Source of the DNA: Planctomycetota bacterium
Lineage (GTDB): Bacteria; Planctomycetota; JAJSAM01; JAJVHW01
Assembly (NCBI GenBank): GCA_024280885.1
Contig: JAJRPF010000008.1
Coordinates: 137,707 to 201,706, forward strand
Direction of reading: 5' to 3'
Length of the DNA stretch: 64,000 nucleotides
Each line of letters starts with the position of its first letter. The first letter of the stretch is position 1. Of the stretch, positions 18,276 to 27,322 are shown one piece after another. The translations under genes and the position numbers were made by a program. Under the pieces are notes generated by a model. It ran no database searches, was not told the DNA's origin, and was given only the letters and a program-made list of their open reading frames with translations.

Positions 18276-19322
18276 TCAGCGGCGGCCGCGGCGCCAGTCC
18301 GTTCCGCGCATGTGGAAGAGCGTCGTGACACGATTGGCGAACGCGCGCGCCGTGTCGCTCTCCGGGTCCACGGCGAGTGCCTGCTTGCCGAATTCCCCTG
18401 CACCGTTGAAGTTCTGGCGCCAGAGTTCAATGTTGCCGGCGTTCACGTACGCGTCCACGCAGTCGGCCTTCAACTCGCCCTCGAGGCCATCCAGAAGCGC
18501 AGTGAGCCCGGCGGCGTCTGCGTTCGATTTGTGGGCACCGCCCACGAGCTTCAGCGCCTTCTTGAAGTCGGTGGCAGCCGCTTCGAAGTGCCGTTTGCCG
18601 GTGCTGCGGTTGTTCGCACGCAGACCTGCCGCGTTCTTCTTGCGGCCGGCGTCTTGGACTTTCTCGATTGTCAAAATCGTCTTGTGCTCCACCTCCGCGA
18701 CAGCCTTCGCCTTCTCGTCTGCGGCGTCGGCGATCTTCTTCTCGCGGGCCGCGACCTTGTTGGCCTTCCCCTCGGCGATCTTCGCCTCCAGCTTGTCGAG
18801 AACACCTGCAGCGAACTCGCCCTGCTCTGTCTCCGCGAAGCGCGTCGCGAGCAGCGCGGCCAGTTCGTGCGCCAGCTTGAGATTCCCCTTCTTGTACGCA
18901 GCCTTCGCGGAGTCAAGCAGACGCTCCGCGATGCCGGCCATGATCTTGGGGTCGCTCTTGATCTTCGCGTCGAGTTCCGGATCCAGATCCCGCGCGCGAT
19001 CCATCTGGAACTTCGCGCGCTTGAAGAGTCCGCTCTCGGCACACCAGACGGCGAGACGCACATGGTTCTCGACTGTGTTCTCCATGTGCTTGCGCCGCAG
19101 AGAGTAGAAGCTGTGCGCGTCGAGGCGGCTCGCCTGAAGCACCGTCTCAGCGGCGTTGCCCTCGACTTCGAACCTCACCCGAATCGACGTCTCGGTCGTG
19201 CTGACGATCTCCGCCATCCCGGAGACGCCGTCGTTCAGCATGACGAGTTCCTTGTCCGCGAACGCGGCGCTCGCCGTCGCGAGACAGATCACCAACGCGA
19301 GTGTCCTGGTCCATGTCTTCAT
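18276..19322 (-). CDS. Exported helical protein, function unknown
   Basis: A 348-residue protein; the ATG at 19322 follows AAGGAGAG and opens a signal peptide (TRTLALVICLATASAAFA). Longer in-frame extensions upstream are Arg/Ala-rich and have no ribosome site. Mature residues 25-60 resemble a short beta domain (LNDGVSGMAEIVSTTETSIRVRF, split by ordinary residues). The remainder is Ala/Lys/Glu-rich helices with TPR-like spacing and a probable coiled coil at about 165-240. It ends with an Arg-rich tail. Periplasmic scaffold or binding proteins look like this; no specific function can be given. The next gene, divergent, starts about 205 nt away. Confidence 0.72.
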   Translation of the reverse strand: MKTWTRTLALVICLATASAAFADKELVMLNDGVSGMAEIVSTTETSIRVRFEVEGNAAETVLQASRLDAHSFYSLRRKHMENTVENHVRLAVWCAESGLFKRAKFQMDRARDLDPELDAKIKSDPKIMAGIAERLLDSAKAAYKKGNLKLAHELAALLATRFAETEQGEFAAGVLDKLEAKIAEGKANKVAAREKKIADAADEKAKAVAEVEHKTILTIEKVQDAGRKKNAAGLRANNRSTGKRHFEAAATDFKKALKLVGGAHKSNADAAGLTALLDGLEGELKADCVDAYVNAGNIELWRQNFNGAGEFGKQALAVDPESDTARAFANRVTTLFHMRGTDWRRGRR

Positions 19323-19527
19323 CGCAGCTCTCCTTCGCGGGCGTCGTAGCGCTCGCACACATCGTGATTGCGCCGTCGATCGTGGCTCAGCGGGACCCGG
19401 AACCGAAGCGATGCGCGCGCGACATGCCGGTCGCCGAGCGTGACAGGCTGGAGAATGCGCGTTTGGATCGACTTCGCGCCGACCGTGACCGATAGGGAGT
19501 GTGGGAACCGCCACCAGAGAAGCGCAC

Positions 19528-20313
19528 ATGCTCGAAATCCGATCCATCAATGCCGACAACCTCCCGGACGCCGTCCGACTTTGCCTGGCTGGCACGAATG
19601 CGGGCGATCGTCCGAAGGCATTCAGCCGGGAGGTGGAGACCGACTGCTCTCGCTGCAAGCTTGCGTTGGTCCGCGATCGGCAGATGTCGGGTGGCGCGGC
19701 TCTCGTCGCGTACCAGGACGGCCTGCTGGTGGGCTACGCCGAGTTGCACTCGATGCGCGACGCACTCGCTCCCCTCGATGGGAAGTCGGGGCATGTCCTC
19801 CAGTGTCTCCGCATCCCCGAGGCAGCGCTGCGTGAGTCCGTCGAGAAGGCGCTCATTGAACACGCGTTCGAGCAACTCGGCGGGCGTGGCGGCATCGCGG
19901 TTCTCGCACGCGGTAAGGATTGGTCCATGCATGGGTTCTCGGAGGCCTCACGCGCATGTGGTGAGGTGATTTCCGACGACCGCGTTCTCTGGTGGCGAGG
20001 CGCTGGCGAACCGCCGCGCATCATCGATCCGCAACGCGAGTTCGCACTCATCGACGGCAAGGTCCGCGTGGATCTCTTCACGAGCGACCGCTGCCCGTGG
20101 GATCTCTTCGTCGCGGACCTTGTTCGCACCGCTGCCGCCGCGATGGCGGATCAGGTCGTGCTCTTCGAAACCGACTGCTCCACCCGGCGCGAGATCCGGC
20201 GAGTTGGCGTCGTCTCGGCGGTTGCGCTCAACGGGAAGTTCATGCCGTGGTATCGCCCGCACACGCTCCCTGACGAACACACGATTCGCCGCGCGTTCGA
20301 AGGCGCCGCGTAG
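19528..20313 (+). CDS. GNAT acetyltransferase fused to a YoaP-like thioredoxin-fold domain
   Basis: A 261-residue protein. I chose the ATG at 19528 (AGAGAAG upstream) over an in-frame GTG 27 nt earlier. Residues 1-145 resemble an N-acetyltransferase with LLVGYAELH as a beta-strand core and an acetyl-CoA site around residues 95-115; the signature is degenerate. From about residue 175, VRVDLFTSDRCPWDLFVADLV opens a thioredoxin-like domain with a single Cys in a CPW motif. The C-terminal part, VSAVALNGKFMPW, is typical of the YoaP extension. Such GNAT-YoaP pairs occur in Bacillus YoaP. Substrate unknown. The family assignment rests on order and motif, not a search. Confidence 0.6.
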   Translation: MLEIRSINADNLPDAVRLCLAGTNAGDRPKAFSREVETDCSRCKLALVRDRQMSGGAALVAYQDGLLVGYAELHSMRDALAPLDGKSGHVLQCLRIPEAALRESVEKALIEHAFEQLGGRGGIAVLARGKDWSMHGFSEASRACGEVISDDRVLWWRGAGEPPRIIDPQREFALIDGKVRVDLFTSDRCPWDLFVADLVRTAAAAMADQVVLFETDCSTRREIRRVGVVSAVALNGKFMPWYRPHTLPDEHTIRRAFEGAA

Positions 20314-20348
20314 CACTTCGCCGCGGTGCGCGGCCGCGCGCAGGCGGC

Positions 20349-20750
20349 TCAGCGACGGACGCGCGCGGCGCGTTCCTCGGCCAAGCGCGCCCCAAGTTCC
20401 TCGACGCGCGCCTGCAACTGAAACACAGTGCGTTCGAGGTGTCCGACGCGGCTCTCGACTGTCGGTCCGTACGTCGCCACTGCCGCACGCTCTGTCGCGG
20501 GTGCCTGAGCGGAGGGCCGCGCAATGGGAGCGTCGTCGGCGAACTCCTGCTCGAGAACCGCGCGCCGCCGCTGTCGACCGTCCTTGTCCGCCCGTGCGCA
20601 GAGCGTACACAGGACGCCATTCGTTGGAGCCCGGCGCACAAACCCGCTCTCCACCTCCGCCGCCGCGATCGAAACGTGGCAATTCGAACAGAAGAGCAAC
20701 TCGTCGCCCGCCGTCGTCGCCACCCGCGTCTTGTCAGCCTGTCGTGTCAT
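20349..20750 (-). CDS. Small zinc-ribbon plus coiled-coil protein
   Basis: A 133-residue protein starting at the ATG at 20750 behind a G-rich site. The N-terminal 40 residues contain CSNCH and, 18 residues after the His, CTLC, which fits a zinc ribbon (four Cys, with a His). A disordered Ala/Pro/Arg segment follows, then a C-terminal helix VGHLERTVFQLQARVEELGARL with clear heptads, probably a coiled coil. No family is recognised. Possibly a DNA- or RNA-associated adaptor; that is speculation. The gene ends 35 nt from the convergent YoaP-like gene. Confidence 0.6.
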   Translation of the reverse strand: MTRQADKTRVATTAGDELLFCSNCHVSIAAAEVESGFVRRAPTNGVLCTLCARADKDGRQRRRAVLEQEFADDAPIARPSAQAPATERAAVATYGPTVESRVGHLERTVFQLQARVEELGARLAEERAARVRR

Positions 20751-20834
20751 TCTGCCCCCCGCGCTGCGAGCCCCGTGCCGAGCCCCAGGGTAACTCAACT
20801 CGCGGATCCGTAGTGGGCAGCCGATGACTTCGCT

Positions 20835-23231
20835 TCAGGGCTCCAGATCGTAGATGTAGATCGCGCCGCTGAGACGCCCTACCTCGTCGTCCTGACGCGC
20901 GCCGACGACCGCCGTGTCGCCACTGAACGCTAGGCCGCCGCCGAAGGCCCCGCCGCCCGTGGTGTCGGATGCGGTGAGCTGGAGACGTTGGCTCCAGATC
21001 CCGCTCGCGTCGCGGGCGAAGACGTAGACCGCACCGCTCCGCAGCCCGGCCGCGCTGTTGCGCGGTGCGCCGACGAGCGCGATGTCGCCGTCGATGGCGA
21101 CTGAGTCGCCGAAGTCGTCGCCGTCGACGGTATCGGAGCCGACGAGTTGGCTCTGCTCTGTCCAGACGCCTGCGCCATCGCGGGTGAAGACGAACGCCGA
21201 GCCGCCGTCGGGCTCGGCGACGTCATTCTCGACCGCGCCCACCACGATCGTGTCGCCGTCGATTGCAACAGAGAAGCCGAACGCGTCTTCCTCCTGGAGG
21301 TCTGACGCGACGAGTTGCGTCTGTTCCGCCCAATCGCCGACGCCGTCGCGCACGAACACATAGGCCGTACCGGCGCCCAAGGTGTCGGTGGAGCCGGAGC
21401 GTGCACCGATAGCGGCCGTGTCGGTGTCGAGGGCGACGGCGTCGCCGAAGTTGCCTCCCGCCACTGGGTCGGAGGCGACGAGCTTCACCTTCTCCGTCCA
21501 TACCCCCGCTCCATCGCGTGTGAAGACGTAGACGGAGCCGCTACTCGGACCGGCGTCATCGGCCGAGGGCGCGCCGACGAAGATCGTGTCGCCCGACACG
21601 GCCACGGACGTGCCGAAGCGATCGCGTGACAGTCCGTCTGAGGCACCCAGCTCGGCCTGTTCCGTCCAGACACCCGCGCCGTCGCGGGTGAAGACGTAGG
21701 CGGAGCCGGCGTCCGTACTGTCTGTGTGCGCGTTGGCTCCGACGACTGCCGTGTCGCCGTCGATGGAGACCGACGTGGCGAAGCGATCGCCGCCCGCCGC
21801 GTCCGATGCGGTGAGCTTGGCCTGCTCGGTCCATGCCCCGGCTCCATCGCGTGTGAACACGTAGGCGGAGCCACTGGCCGACCCGCCGTCGTCATCGAGA
21901 CTCGCGCCGATGAGTGCCGTGTTCCCGTCGATGGCCACCGGGCTTCCGAACTGATCCGTTGTGCGCGTGTCCGCGGCGACGAGCTTCGTCTCGCTGGGCG
22001 GAACCGCCGGTACCGCGAACGCTTGGAACGACGTGAAGCTGGAGACCGGGAAACTGACCGTGGAAGTCGGTGGACTCCCCGTGAGCGAGAACGTGTAGTT
22101 CTCCGGGTCGATGAGAGTGACCGTCCCGTCGGCCTCCCGCTCGAAGACGCGTATGCGGGACGTGCTCCCGAGAAGAACGGCGGGGTCGTAGGGGATCGTG
22201 ACCGTGACGGGGACGGAGAATTGCGTTCCTGCGGGACCGAAGAATACCGCCGGTCCGACGACGTCGAACGCCGCGGTCGTCACCACCACATCCACCGCTT
22301 CGGCCATCAAGAGTGTCGCTGGCGTCGTGACCGCGCCGGGCGGGACGCTGAGCAGGGCACCGAAGATCGGCCCGAACGCGGGGTCATCGATCTGCAGCAG
22401 GCCGCCCGCAGCATCCACCACGCGTCCGAATACGTTGGCTCCCGCCCGCAGCGGAGAGTCCCCACCGGAGCCGGGCAGCACGACGTCCGAGATGTCGATC
22501 TTGCGCTTCGCGGTCTTCGGTGCCTTCAGTTTGACGGTCACGATCGCTGCGCCGCCCTCGACGCCCGCGTCGCGCAGTACGAGCACGAGATCGCCGCCCG
22601 CGGGCACCGGCAGCTTCTTGACCTTGTGCTTGCGCGACGTGGCGTCGGAGACGGGCTCGATCTCGGTCACGAGACCGGTGTCCGGTGCCCGGAGTTCGAT
22701 CAAACGCGGAAGGGCCCCCGAGCCCTTCGCTGCCTTCACCGAGATGGTCGCGAGCGACCCAGGAGAGGCAGCGAAGCGCACCTCGGTGTCGCCACGCCCG
22801 AGTTCGACTGTCTGCTTCACGCCACGTGGGGCCTTCCACTTCGCGTCGAGCTTGTAGCGACCGCCCACCACTCCGTCGCCCGTGACGAGGATGCGATAGC
22901 GGCCGGACGTCTCTGTCGTGAAGCCGCGGAGTTTGGCGCGCCGACCACGCACCGCGCCCACGGCGACGTCCACTGCGTCTTCGTCCACGATGCGGAACGT
23001 CACCGCCGGTGCCGCGGCGCCATCGCTCTTGAGCCCCTTCGCGGTGATGGAGAGCCGGGCTCCGGCAGGCACCTCCGCGACCAGTGTCTCGACCTCCGTT
23101 GCCGGATCGAGTTCACCGGTCACGCTCGTCGCGTTGTCGATCCGAAGCTCCAGCCCGGCGTGAGCACTCAGCGCCGTGGCGAGCGCGCCACCAAGGGCGA
23201 GCAATGTGATGGCGAGCGGACGATGCAGCAC
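20835..23231 (-). CDS. Exported FG-GAP repeat protein with N-terminal PPC-like domains
   Basis: A 798-residue protein with a signal peptide (PLAITLLALGGALATALSAHA). Residues 25-260 are beta-sandwich repeats of the pre-peptidase C-terminal type (blocks of GRYRILVTGDG type). Residues 260-410 include a ZU5-like beta region. From about residue 410 the same module recurs roughly seven times: LxASD, then a Phe-Gly turn, VAIDGDT, VVGA, and a GSAYVFTRDGAG block. This is the FG-GAP / integrin-alpha-like beta-propeller unit, common in surface proteins of Planctomycetota and others. It probably folds as one seven-bladed propeller with Ca-binding loops. Extracellular or periplasmic; ligand unknown. The internal repetition also exists at DNA level, so copy number could change. 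Confidence 0.88.
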   Translation of the reverse strand: MLHRPLAITLLALGGALATALSAHAGLELRIDNATSVTGELDPATEVETLVAEVPAGARLSITAKGLKSDGAAAPAVTFRIVDEDAVDVAVGAVRGRRAKLRGFTTETSGRYRILVTGDGVVGGRYKLDAKWKAPRGVKQTVELGRGDTEVRFAASPGSLATISVKAAKGSGALPRLIELRAPDTGLVTEIEPVSDATSRKHKVKKLPVPAGGDLVLVLRDAGVEGGAAIVTVKLKAPKTAKRKIDISDVVLPGSGGDSPLRAGANVFGRVVDAAGGLLQIDDPAFGPIFGALLSVPPGAVTTPATLLMAEAVDVVVTTAAFDVVGPAVFFGPAGTQFSVPVTVTIPYDPAVLLGSTSRIRVFEREADGTVTLIDPENYTFSLTGSPPTSTVSFPVSSFTSFQAFAVPAVPPSETKLVAADTRTTDQFGSPVAIDGNTALIGASLDDDGGSASGSAYVFTRDGAGAWTEQAKLTASDAAGGDRFATSVSIDGDTAVVGANAHTDSTDAGSAYVFTRDGAGVWTEQAELGASDGLSRDRFGTSVAVSGDTIFVGAPSADDAGPSSGSVYVFTRDGAGVWTEKVKLVASDPVAGGNFGDAVALDTDTAAIGARSGSTDTLGAGTAYVFVRDGVGDWAEQTQLVASDLQEEDAFGFSVAIDGDTIVVGAVENDVAEPDGGSAFVFTRDGAGVWTEQSQLVGSDTVDGDDFGDSVAIDGDIALVGAPRNSAAGLRSGAVYVFARDASGIWSQRLQLTASDTTGGGAFGGGLAFSGDTAVVGARQDDEVGRLSGAIYIYDLEP

Positions 23232-23481
23232 GGGGGACCCCCAGATTGAGTTGACGTCGAGCGATTGAATTGGCGTGCAGCGATCGAGATGACGTCGGAA
23301 ACCCCGAGGCCGTCCGCGCTCGCTGCGATGCGGGCCCGGCGAGCGCGACTCTACCTGCTGCCCGGGCGCGTGTCGCCGTGCGGTTGAGCACAGCGTGGCC
23401 TAATCGCCGTCCCACCGCGCTGCGATGATTGCTCGCTCGCGAGTGAAGCTCACGGCGTCACGCCCACGGTAGACTGGTCGC

Positions 23482-24249
23482 ATGCAGCGACGCGCACACC
23501 ACACACCTGATCCGGCCGACGCGACGCGACTGGTGCTGCACGGTGCCCCACGTCTGCTCCGACTGCGGTGGTGGCTGCTTGCGCCCGCTCTTCTCGTGGT
23601 CGTCTCGGTCGTCGGCGCGTTCTATTGGCGCACTCGGTACGACGTCTACTTCGATGACCCTCCGGCTCCCGCGATGGCCCGCATTCACGAGACGCCGTGG
23701 TTCCTGTGGCTGGCTGACGGTCCCGACGATCCGCTCGTCTCGACGTCCCCGGGCGGCGCTCCGGTGACAGGAACCTGGACCGCGATCGACGAGGCGATGC
23801 TGGTCGGTAACTGGGTGTTGGCAGACGACGCAGGGGACGCCGAGTTCGTGGCCTGGGTCGGTGGCCCGACGACGTTCATCGAGAACCTGGACGGCGTGCT
23901 GTGGCGGGAATTCGTGCGCCGCCCGGTGCGAGCCGACTTCGAGGCGCTCGGACACGACCCGGAGTTCGTGGGTTCTTGGCATATGGAACTCACCGAAATG
24001 GGGTGTGGGCAGATCTGGATGGGCGACCTTCTACCGGGTGGGACGACGCGCCGCCTGCTGGGGTCCGGTGGGCAGTGGGCTGGCGCGGGCCGCTTGATCC
24101 TGTTGGCCGAGAGCTACTCTCGGCGCCGACTTCGGCTCGAGGTCTTCGTCGAGAACCCGCGCTCCGCGGAGGAACTCGGCGTGGAGCGCTGGTACGGGGC
24201 ACCGTTCGCGTTCGACCGGAGCCTGTCTATCTGGCGCGACCGCGACTGA
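23482..24249 (+). CDS. Single-pass membrane protein, function unknown
   Basis: A 255-residue protein with one membrane segment at about 30-48 (WWLLAPALLVVVSVVGAFYW) preceded by Arg-rich cytoplasmic residues. The remaining ~200 residues should be periplasmic. They are rich in Trp, Gly and Asp with WHMELTEMGCGQIW near residue 170 and a beta-rich pattern. I recognise no family. There is no strong ribosome site before the ATG. It is convergent with the uracil-DNA-glycosylase-like gene 73 nt to the right. Confidence 0.65.
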   Translation: MQRRAHHTPDPADATRLVLHGAPRLLRLRWWLLAPALLVVVSVVGAFYWRTRYDVYFDDPPAPAMARIHETPWFLWLADGPDDPLVSTSPGGAPVTGTWTAIDEAMLVGNWVLADDAGDAEFVAWVGGPTTFIENLDGVLWREFVRRPVRADFEALGHDPEFVGSWHMELTEMGCGQIWMGDLLPGGTTRRLLGSGGQWAGAGRLILLAESYSRRRLRLEVFVENPRSAEELGVERWYGAPFAFDRSLSIWRDRD

Positions 24250-24322
24250 CACATCCCCGGCATCCCTGGCATTCGCGCTATCTCGACTTCGCCGGCGCGA
24301 AGATCACGACGCGGCGCGTCGA

Positions 24323-24916
24323 TCAGGTGCGCAGGCCAAGCCGCCCGAGCCGTCGGCGCAACACGGGGATCACCTCCCGTGCGAACCATGGGTTCTTCGC
24401 AAGCCAGGGGCGATTTCGAGGAGACGGATGCGGCAGCGGAAGCACGTGCCGACCGTAGACCCGCCACTGTCGCACGGTCTCCGTGAGCGTCCTGCCCCGT
24501 CGCGCACCAAGATAGCGCGCCTGGGCAAAGCGCCCCACGAGCAGCGTCAGATCCACGTCCAGATGAGCGAATATCCGCGCATGCCACAGCGGCTCGCACT
24601 CGGGCCGCGGTGGCAGATCCCCCGACGTCCCGTGCCCGGGAAAGCAGAAGCCCATCGGCACGATCGCGATCGCACCCGCGTCGTAGAAGCGCTCCCGATC
24701 GATCCCCATCCACTCGCGCAGCGTCCGCCCGCTCGCGTCGTCCCACGGCACCCCGGACGCGTGCACAACTGCTCCCGGCGCCTGCCCAATCAACGCAACC
24801 CGTGCCCCCGACCCAAACGACACGACCGGCCGCGGCTCGTGCGGCAGCACATCCTCGCACGCCCGGCAAGCCCGGATCTCCTCGATCAATGAGCCCGTGT
24901 TCTCCGGATGGTGCAT
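24323..24916 (-). CDS. Uracil-DNA glycosylase family protein
   Basis: A 197-residue protein; the ATG at 24916 is preceded by GGGGAG at seven nt. The UDG superfamily layout is visible: ALIGQAPG at about 41-48 (the catalytic water-binding loop), a GVPWDDASGRTLREWMG block, VPMGFCFPG, and the base-stacking LPHPSPRN loop near residue 165. Only the C17-x-x-C20 pair is present, not the four cysteines of the Fe-S family 4 enzymes. It is probably a DNA-repair glycosylase-like protein of the uracil-DNA glycosylase family, sometimes called uracil-DNA glycosylase-like. Activity is not proven. It is the last chromosomal gene before the tRNA-linked accessory region. Confidence 0.8.
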   Translation of the reverse strand: MHHPENTGSLIEEIRACRACEDVLPHEPRPVVSFGSGARVALIGQAPGAVVHASGVPWDDASGRTLREWMGIDRERFYDAGAIAIVPMGFCFPGHGTSGDLPPRPECEPLWHARIFAHLDVDLTLLVGRFAQARYLGARRGRTLTETVRQWRVYGRHVLPLPHPSPRNRPWLAKNPWFAREVIPVLRRRLGRLGLRT

Positions 24917-25013
24917 GCGCAAACTCCCCGCGACGGTGCAGCGACCGAACCCAGAACACCCCGCCTCGCCATCTCCTTCCCGTTGCGGAGGTCGGACCGA
25001 TGCCCTCGCCTCG

Positions 25014-25215
25014 AGACTGGCACCCCGGCGGGATTTGAACCTGCAACCTACGACTCAGAAAACCGTTTCAGGCCAGAATCGCAACTCCTTTCGTGGGCGT
25101 GACATACGACGCAAGCCGTTGATTGACCACAACTTGCGATGTTCTCTGGAATGCGCTCGAGTACCCGGAAGTTCGCGCAAGTGCGCGGTGTTCTGGACAA
25201 CTCATGGATAACCCG
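25014..25215. repeat. Left junction copy: decayed tRNA 3' half plus element end
   Basis: On the minus strand, 25018-25067 reads like the 3' half of a tRNA-Arg: variable loop, TTCAAAT T-loop, acceptor strand and CCA. By alignment the anticodon loop would read TCT. The acceptor strand is one nt short and the T-stem has a mismatch, so it is not a working tRNA. The following ~150 bp (25067-25215) are about 80% identical by eye to 29814-29960, including TTGATTGACCAC and GGTGTTCTGGACAAC. This is what the outer edge of an integrated element looks like. Confidence 0.7.
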
Positions 25216-25369
25216 GACGCTGGCGCCGGGCGCCCGTCGCATCGCCCAAACGAACGCTCCCCGGACACCTCAAGGGCCCAGACTGCGGTACGGACCACAG
25301 ACCGCCCCCACCCGATCTCTCGGGACGCCGCCGCGTAGGGCGTCAGATCACGATTGGTGAACCGGCCAG

Positions 25370-25404
25370 AAGTTCCGGAAAGAGGCGGTCAGACGTTCCG
25401 GAAC
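25370..25404. promoter_or_regulatory. Paired GTTCCGGAA sites, possible operator
   Basis: GTTCCGGAA occurs at 25371-25379 and 25394-25402, 23 bp apart (about two helix turns). Each contains the palindrome TTCCGGAA, and the outer bases make a 9-bp inverted repeat. The pair lies about 140 bp upstream of the beta-propeller gene. A dimeric regulator site is plausible but unproven. Confidence 0.35.
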
Positions 25405-25538
25405 TCACATCGCCGCGCCGGTATGTCGGAGAGGCTCCCATCGCGGTGTGCGACGGTACGGCGTACCCAGATCGACGAACCGTACGTGGGACCGAGTGGC
25501 GGTCGCCTTTACGCGATGAGTCCACAAGGAGATCCCCC

Positions 25539-26870
25539 ATGCACCACCGTCTCTCACATGTTCGGTTCGCCGCGACCCGCGTCGCTCTCGTCGTCGCGAC
25601 GCTCGTCACGACGACGGTCATCGCTGGCGAGACCCAGCTCGTCTCCGTCGCGACATCAGGAGAACAGGCGGACTTCGATTCCGAAGACGCCGTGATGTCT
25701 GCCAACGGCCGCTTCGTGGCGTTCTCAACGCGGGCGAAGCTCGCCGACGCAGCCGGTGCAGGGTTCCGCAGCGTCTACGTCCGCGACCGTAAGAAGGGCC
25801 GGACGGCGCTCATCTCGGTCACCCCGTCCGGCGCCTTCGCGTTCGCCGAGACCCCCTCCATCTCCGCCAACGGCCGCTTCGTAGCGTTCTCGTCGTTTTC
25901 CTCGCCCATCCTTGTCGAGGGCGACGGAGACAGGGGGCACGACATCTACTTGCACGACCGCAAGAAGGGCAAGACGGTCCGCGTGTCACGCGAGCTAAAC
26001 GGCCCACCGGCGCAGTCTCCTGAGTGGAGCGCTCTCCTTCCGTCCATCTCGGGCAACGGTCGGTTCATCGCGTTCGTGTCCGACAGCGACGCCCTCGTGG
26101 AGAACGACGACAACGACATGTTCGACGTCTTCCTCTACGACATCAGGAAAGGCACGACGACGCTCGTGTCCCGTGGAGTGGACGGGACCGGCGCGAACGA
26201 CGACGCCTGCTCCGAGATTGGAAACCGATGCGCACCCCCGTCGCTCTCCAAGAACGGCCGCTTCGTGGTGTTCATCTCGGAAGCAAGCAATCTCGTCGAA
26301 GGCGACACCAACGGAACGGCAGACGTCTTCCTGTTCGACCGAAAGACGGAGACGACGTCGCGGGTGTCAGTTGGCGTCGGAGGCGAAGAGAGCAACGGCC
26401 GCTCATTCGTCGCGCGCATCTCCGCCAACGGCCGCTTCGTTGCGTTCGGTTCGGTAGCGACGAACCTCGTCTTGGATGACACCAACGGCACCCGGGACGT
26501 CTTCGTTCGCGACCTCAAGAAGGGCACAACCACGATCGTCTCCGTCGCATCTTCCGGTGAACAGTCGGATCGCTTGAGCAGGCTTCCCTCGATCTCGGCG
26601 AATGGCAGGTTCATCGCATTCAGCTCATTTGCAGGCAACCTCGTCGACGGGGACACGCAGAGTGGGGTCGAAGTGTACGTGCATGACCGGAAGAAGGGGC
26701 GGACCACGAAGGTGTCCGTCGACGCGTCTGGCGCGGATGGAACCCTCCCCAGCGACCGCGCCTCCATTTCCGCCAACGGCCGCTTTGTGTCGTTCGAGTC
26801 GAGTGCGACCAATCTCGTCGAGGGCGACGCCAACGGCGAGACCGACATCTTCGTGCACGACCGCAAGTAG
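25539..26870 (+). CDS. Exported TolB-like (PD40) beta-propeller protein
   Basis: A 443-residue protein; AAGGAG lies seven nt before the ATG at 25539, which opens a signal peptide (ATRVALVVATLVTTTVIAG). The rest is seven or so repeats of one pattern: PSISANGRFVAFSS, a loop with VEGDxNG, DVFVxDRKKGxTTxVS. This is the WD40-like PD40 motif of TolB-type propellers. No catalytic domain follows, so it is a bare propeller, probably periplasmic or surface-bound. Repeats are conserved enough at DNA level to recombine. It is the first gene of the inferred island and has a putative paired operator upstream. Confidence 0.85.
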   Translation: MHHRLSHVRFAATRVALVVATLVTTTVIAGETQLVSVATSGEQADFDSEDAVMSANGRFVAFSTRAKLADAAGAGFRSVYVRDRKKGRTALISVTPSGAFAFAETPSISANGRFVAFSSFSSPILVEGDGDRGHDIYLHDRKKGKTVRVSRELNGPPAQSPEWSALLPSISGNGRFIAFVSDSDALVENDDNDMFDVFLYDIRKGTTTLVSRGVDGTGANDDACSEIGNRCAPPSLSKNGRFVVFISEASNLVEGDTNGTADVFLFDRKTETTSRVSVGVGGEESNGRSFVARISANGRFVAFGSVATNLVLDDTNGTRDVFVRDLKKGTTTIVSVASSGEQSDRLSRLPSISANGRFIAFSSFAGNLVDGDTQSGVEVYVHDRKKGRTTKVSVDASGADGTLPSDRASISANGRFVSFESSATNLVEGDANGETDIFVHDRK

Positions 26871-27322
26871 CTCCCGTCGACCCCCGGCCCCGAGTGTCAC
26901 GTCACTCGGCCGGATCACATCCGTGTCTGGCCCTCGCGCGGCAAGCCGCGTGAACATCTCTCGCGGACGTGGGCTGCGCCGTGAGCGATGTGCTTGTGTT
27001 GTGCGTCGGGCCGCACCTGACCGATCTGCCCAGGACAGGAACGCTTGCACGGCCGGCGAGTGAAGGACGCCAAGAAGCGAAGACAGGCACTCAGATCCGG
27101 TAGTCGGACTAGGGGCCCGGCCAGAAACCCCCGCGGCGCCGGTGAAGGCGTGATCGTTGGCCGACGTGCGGAGCATCCACCGCGCTCGGGCAGGCCGTCT
27201 GCCGCGGCTGACAGGCTCGGAGACTCTCCGGAGTCGAGTCGCCTGTCACCCACGACAGCCGTCCCACCCGGACACGTCCGGCTATCCACGGGGGTTTCTG
27301 GCCGCACCCCTAGAATCGCGCC
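26871..27322. other. Intergenic region holding a MITE-like segment
   Basis: 450 nt without a gene. GAGTGTCACGTCACTC near 26892-26907 is a short palindrome that may end the propeller gene transcript. The right half is a segment bounded by 25-bp inverted repeats (27109-27313), entered separately. Confidence 0.6.
27109..27313. repeat. MITE-like segment with 25-bp terminal inverted repeats
   Basis: Left arm 27109-27133 (CTAGGGGCCCGGCCAG, then AAACCCCCG) and right arm 27289-27313 are complementary over 25 positions with two mismatches, including a perfect 16-bp run. The ~155-bp interior has no gene. The right arm ends 9 bp before the ATG of the methyltransferase, so the segment probably carries or disrupts its promoter. 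Confidence 0.65.

Noticed and set aside
25018..25067. Possible tRNA on the minus strand
   Set aside because: Only the 3' half is present, the acceptor strand is one base short and the T-stem is mismatched. Kept as a junction repeat.
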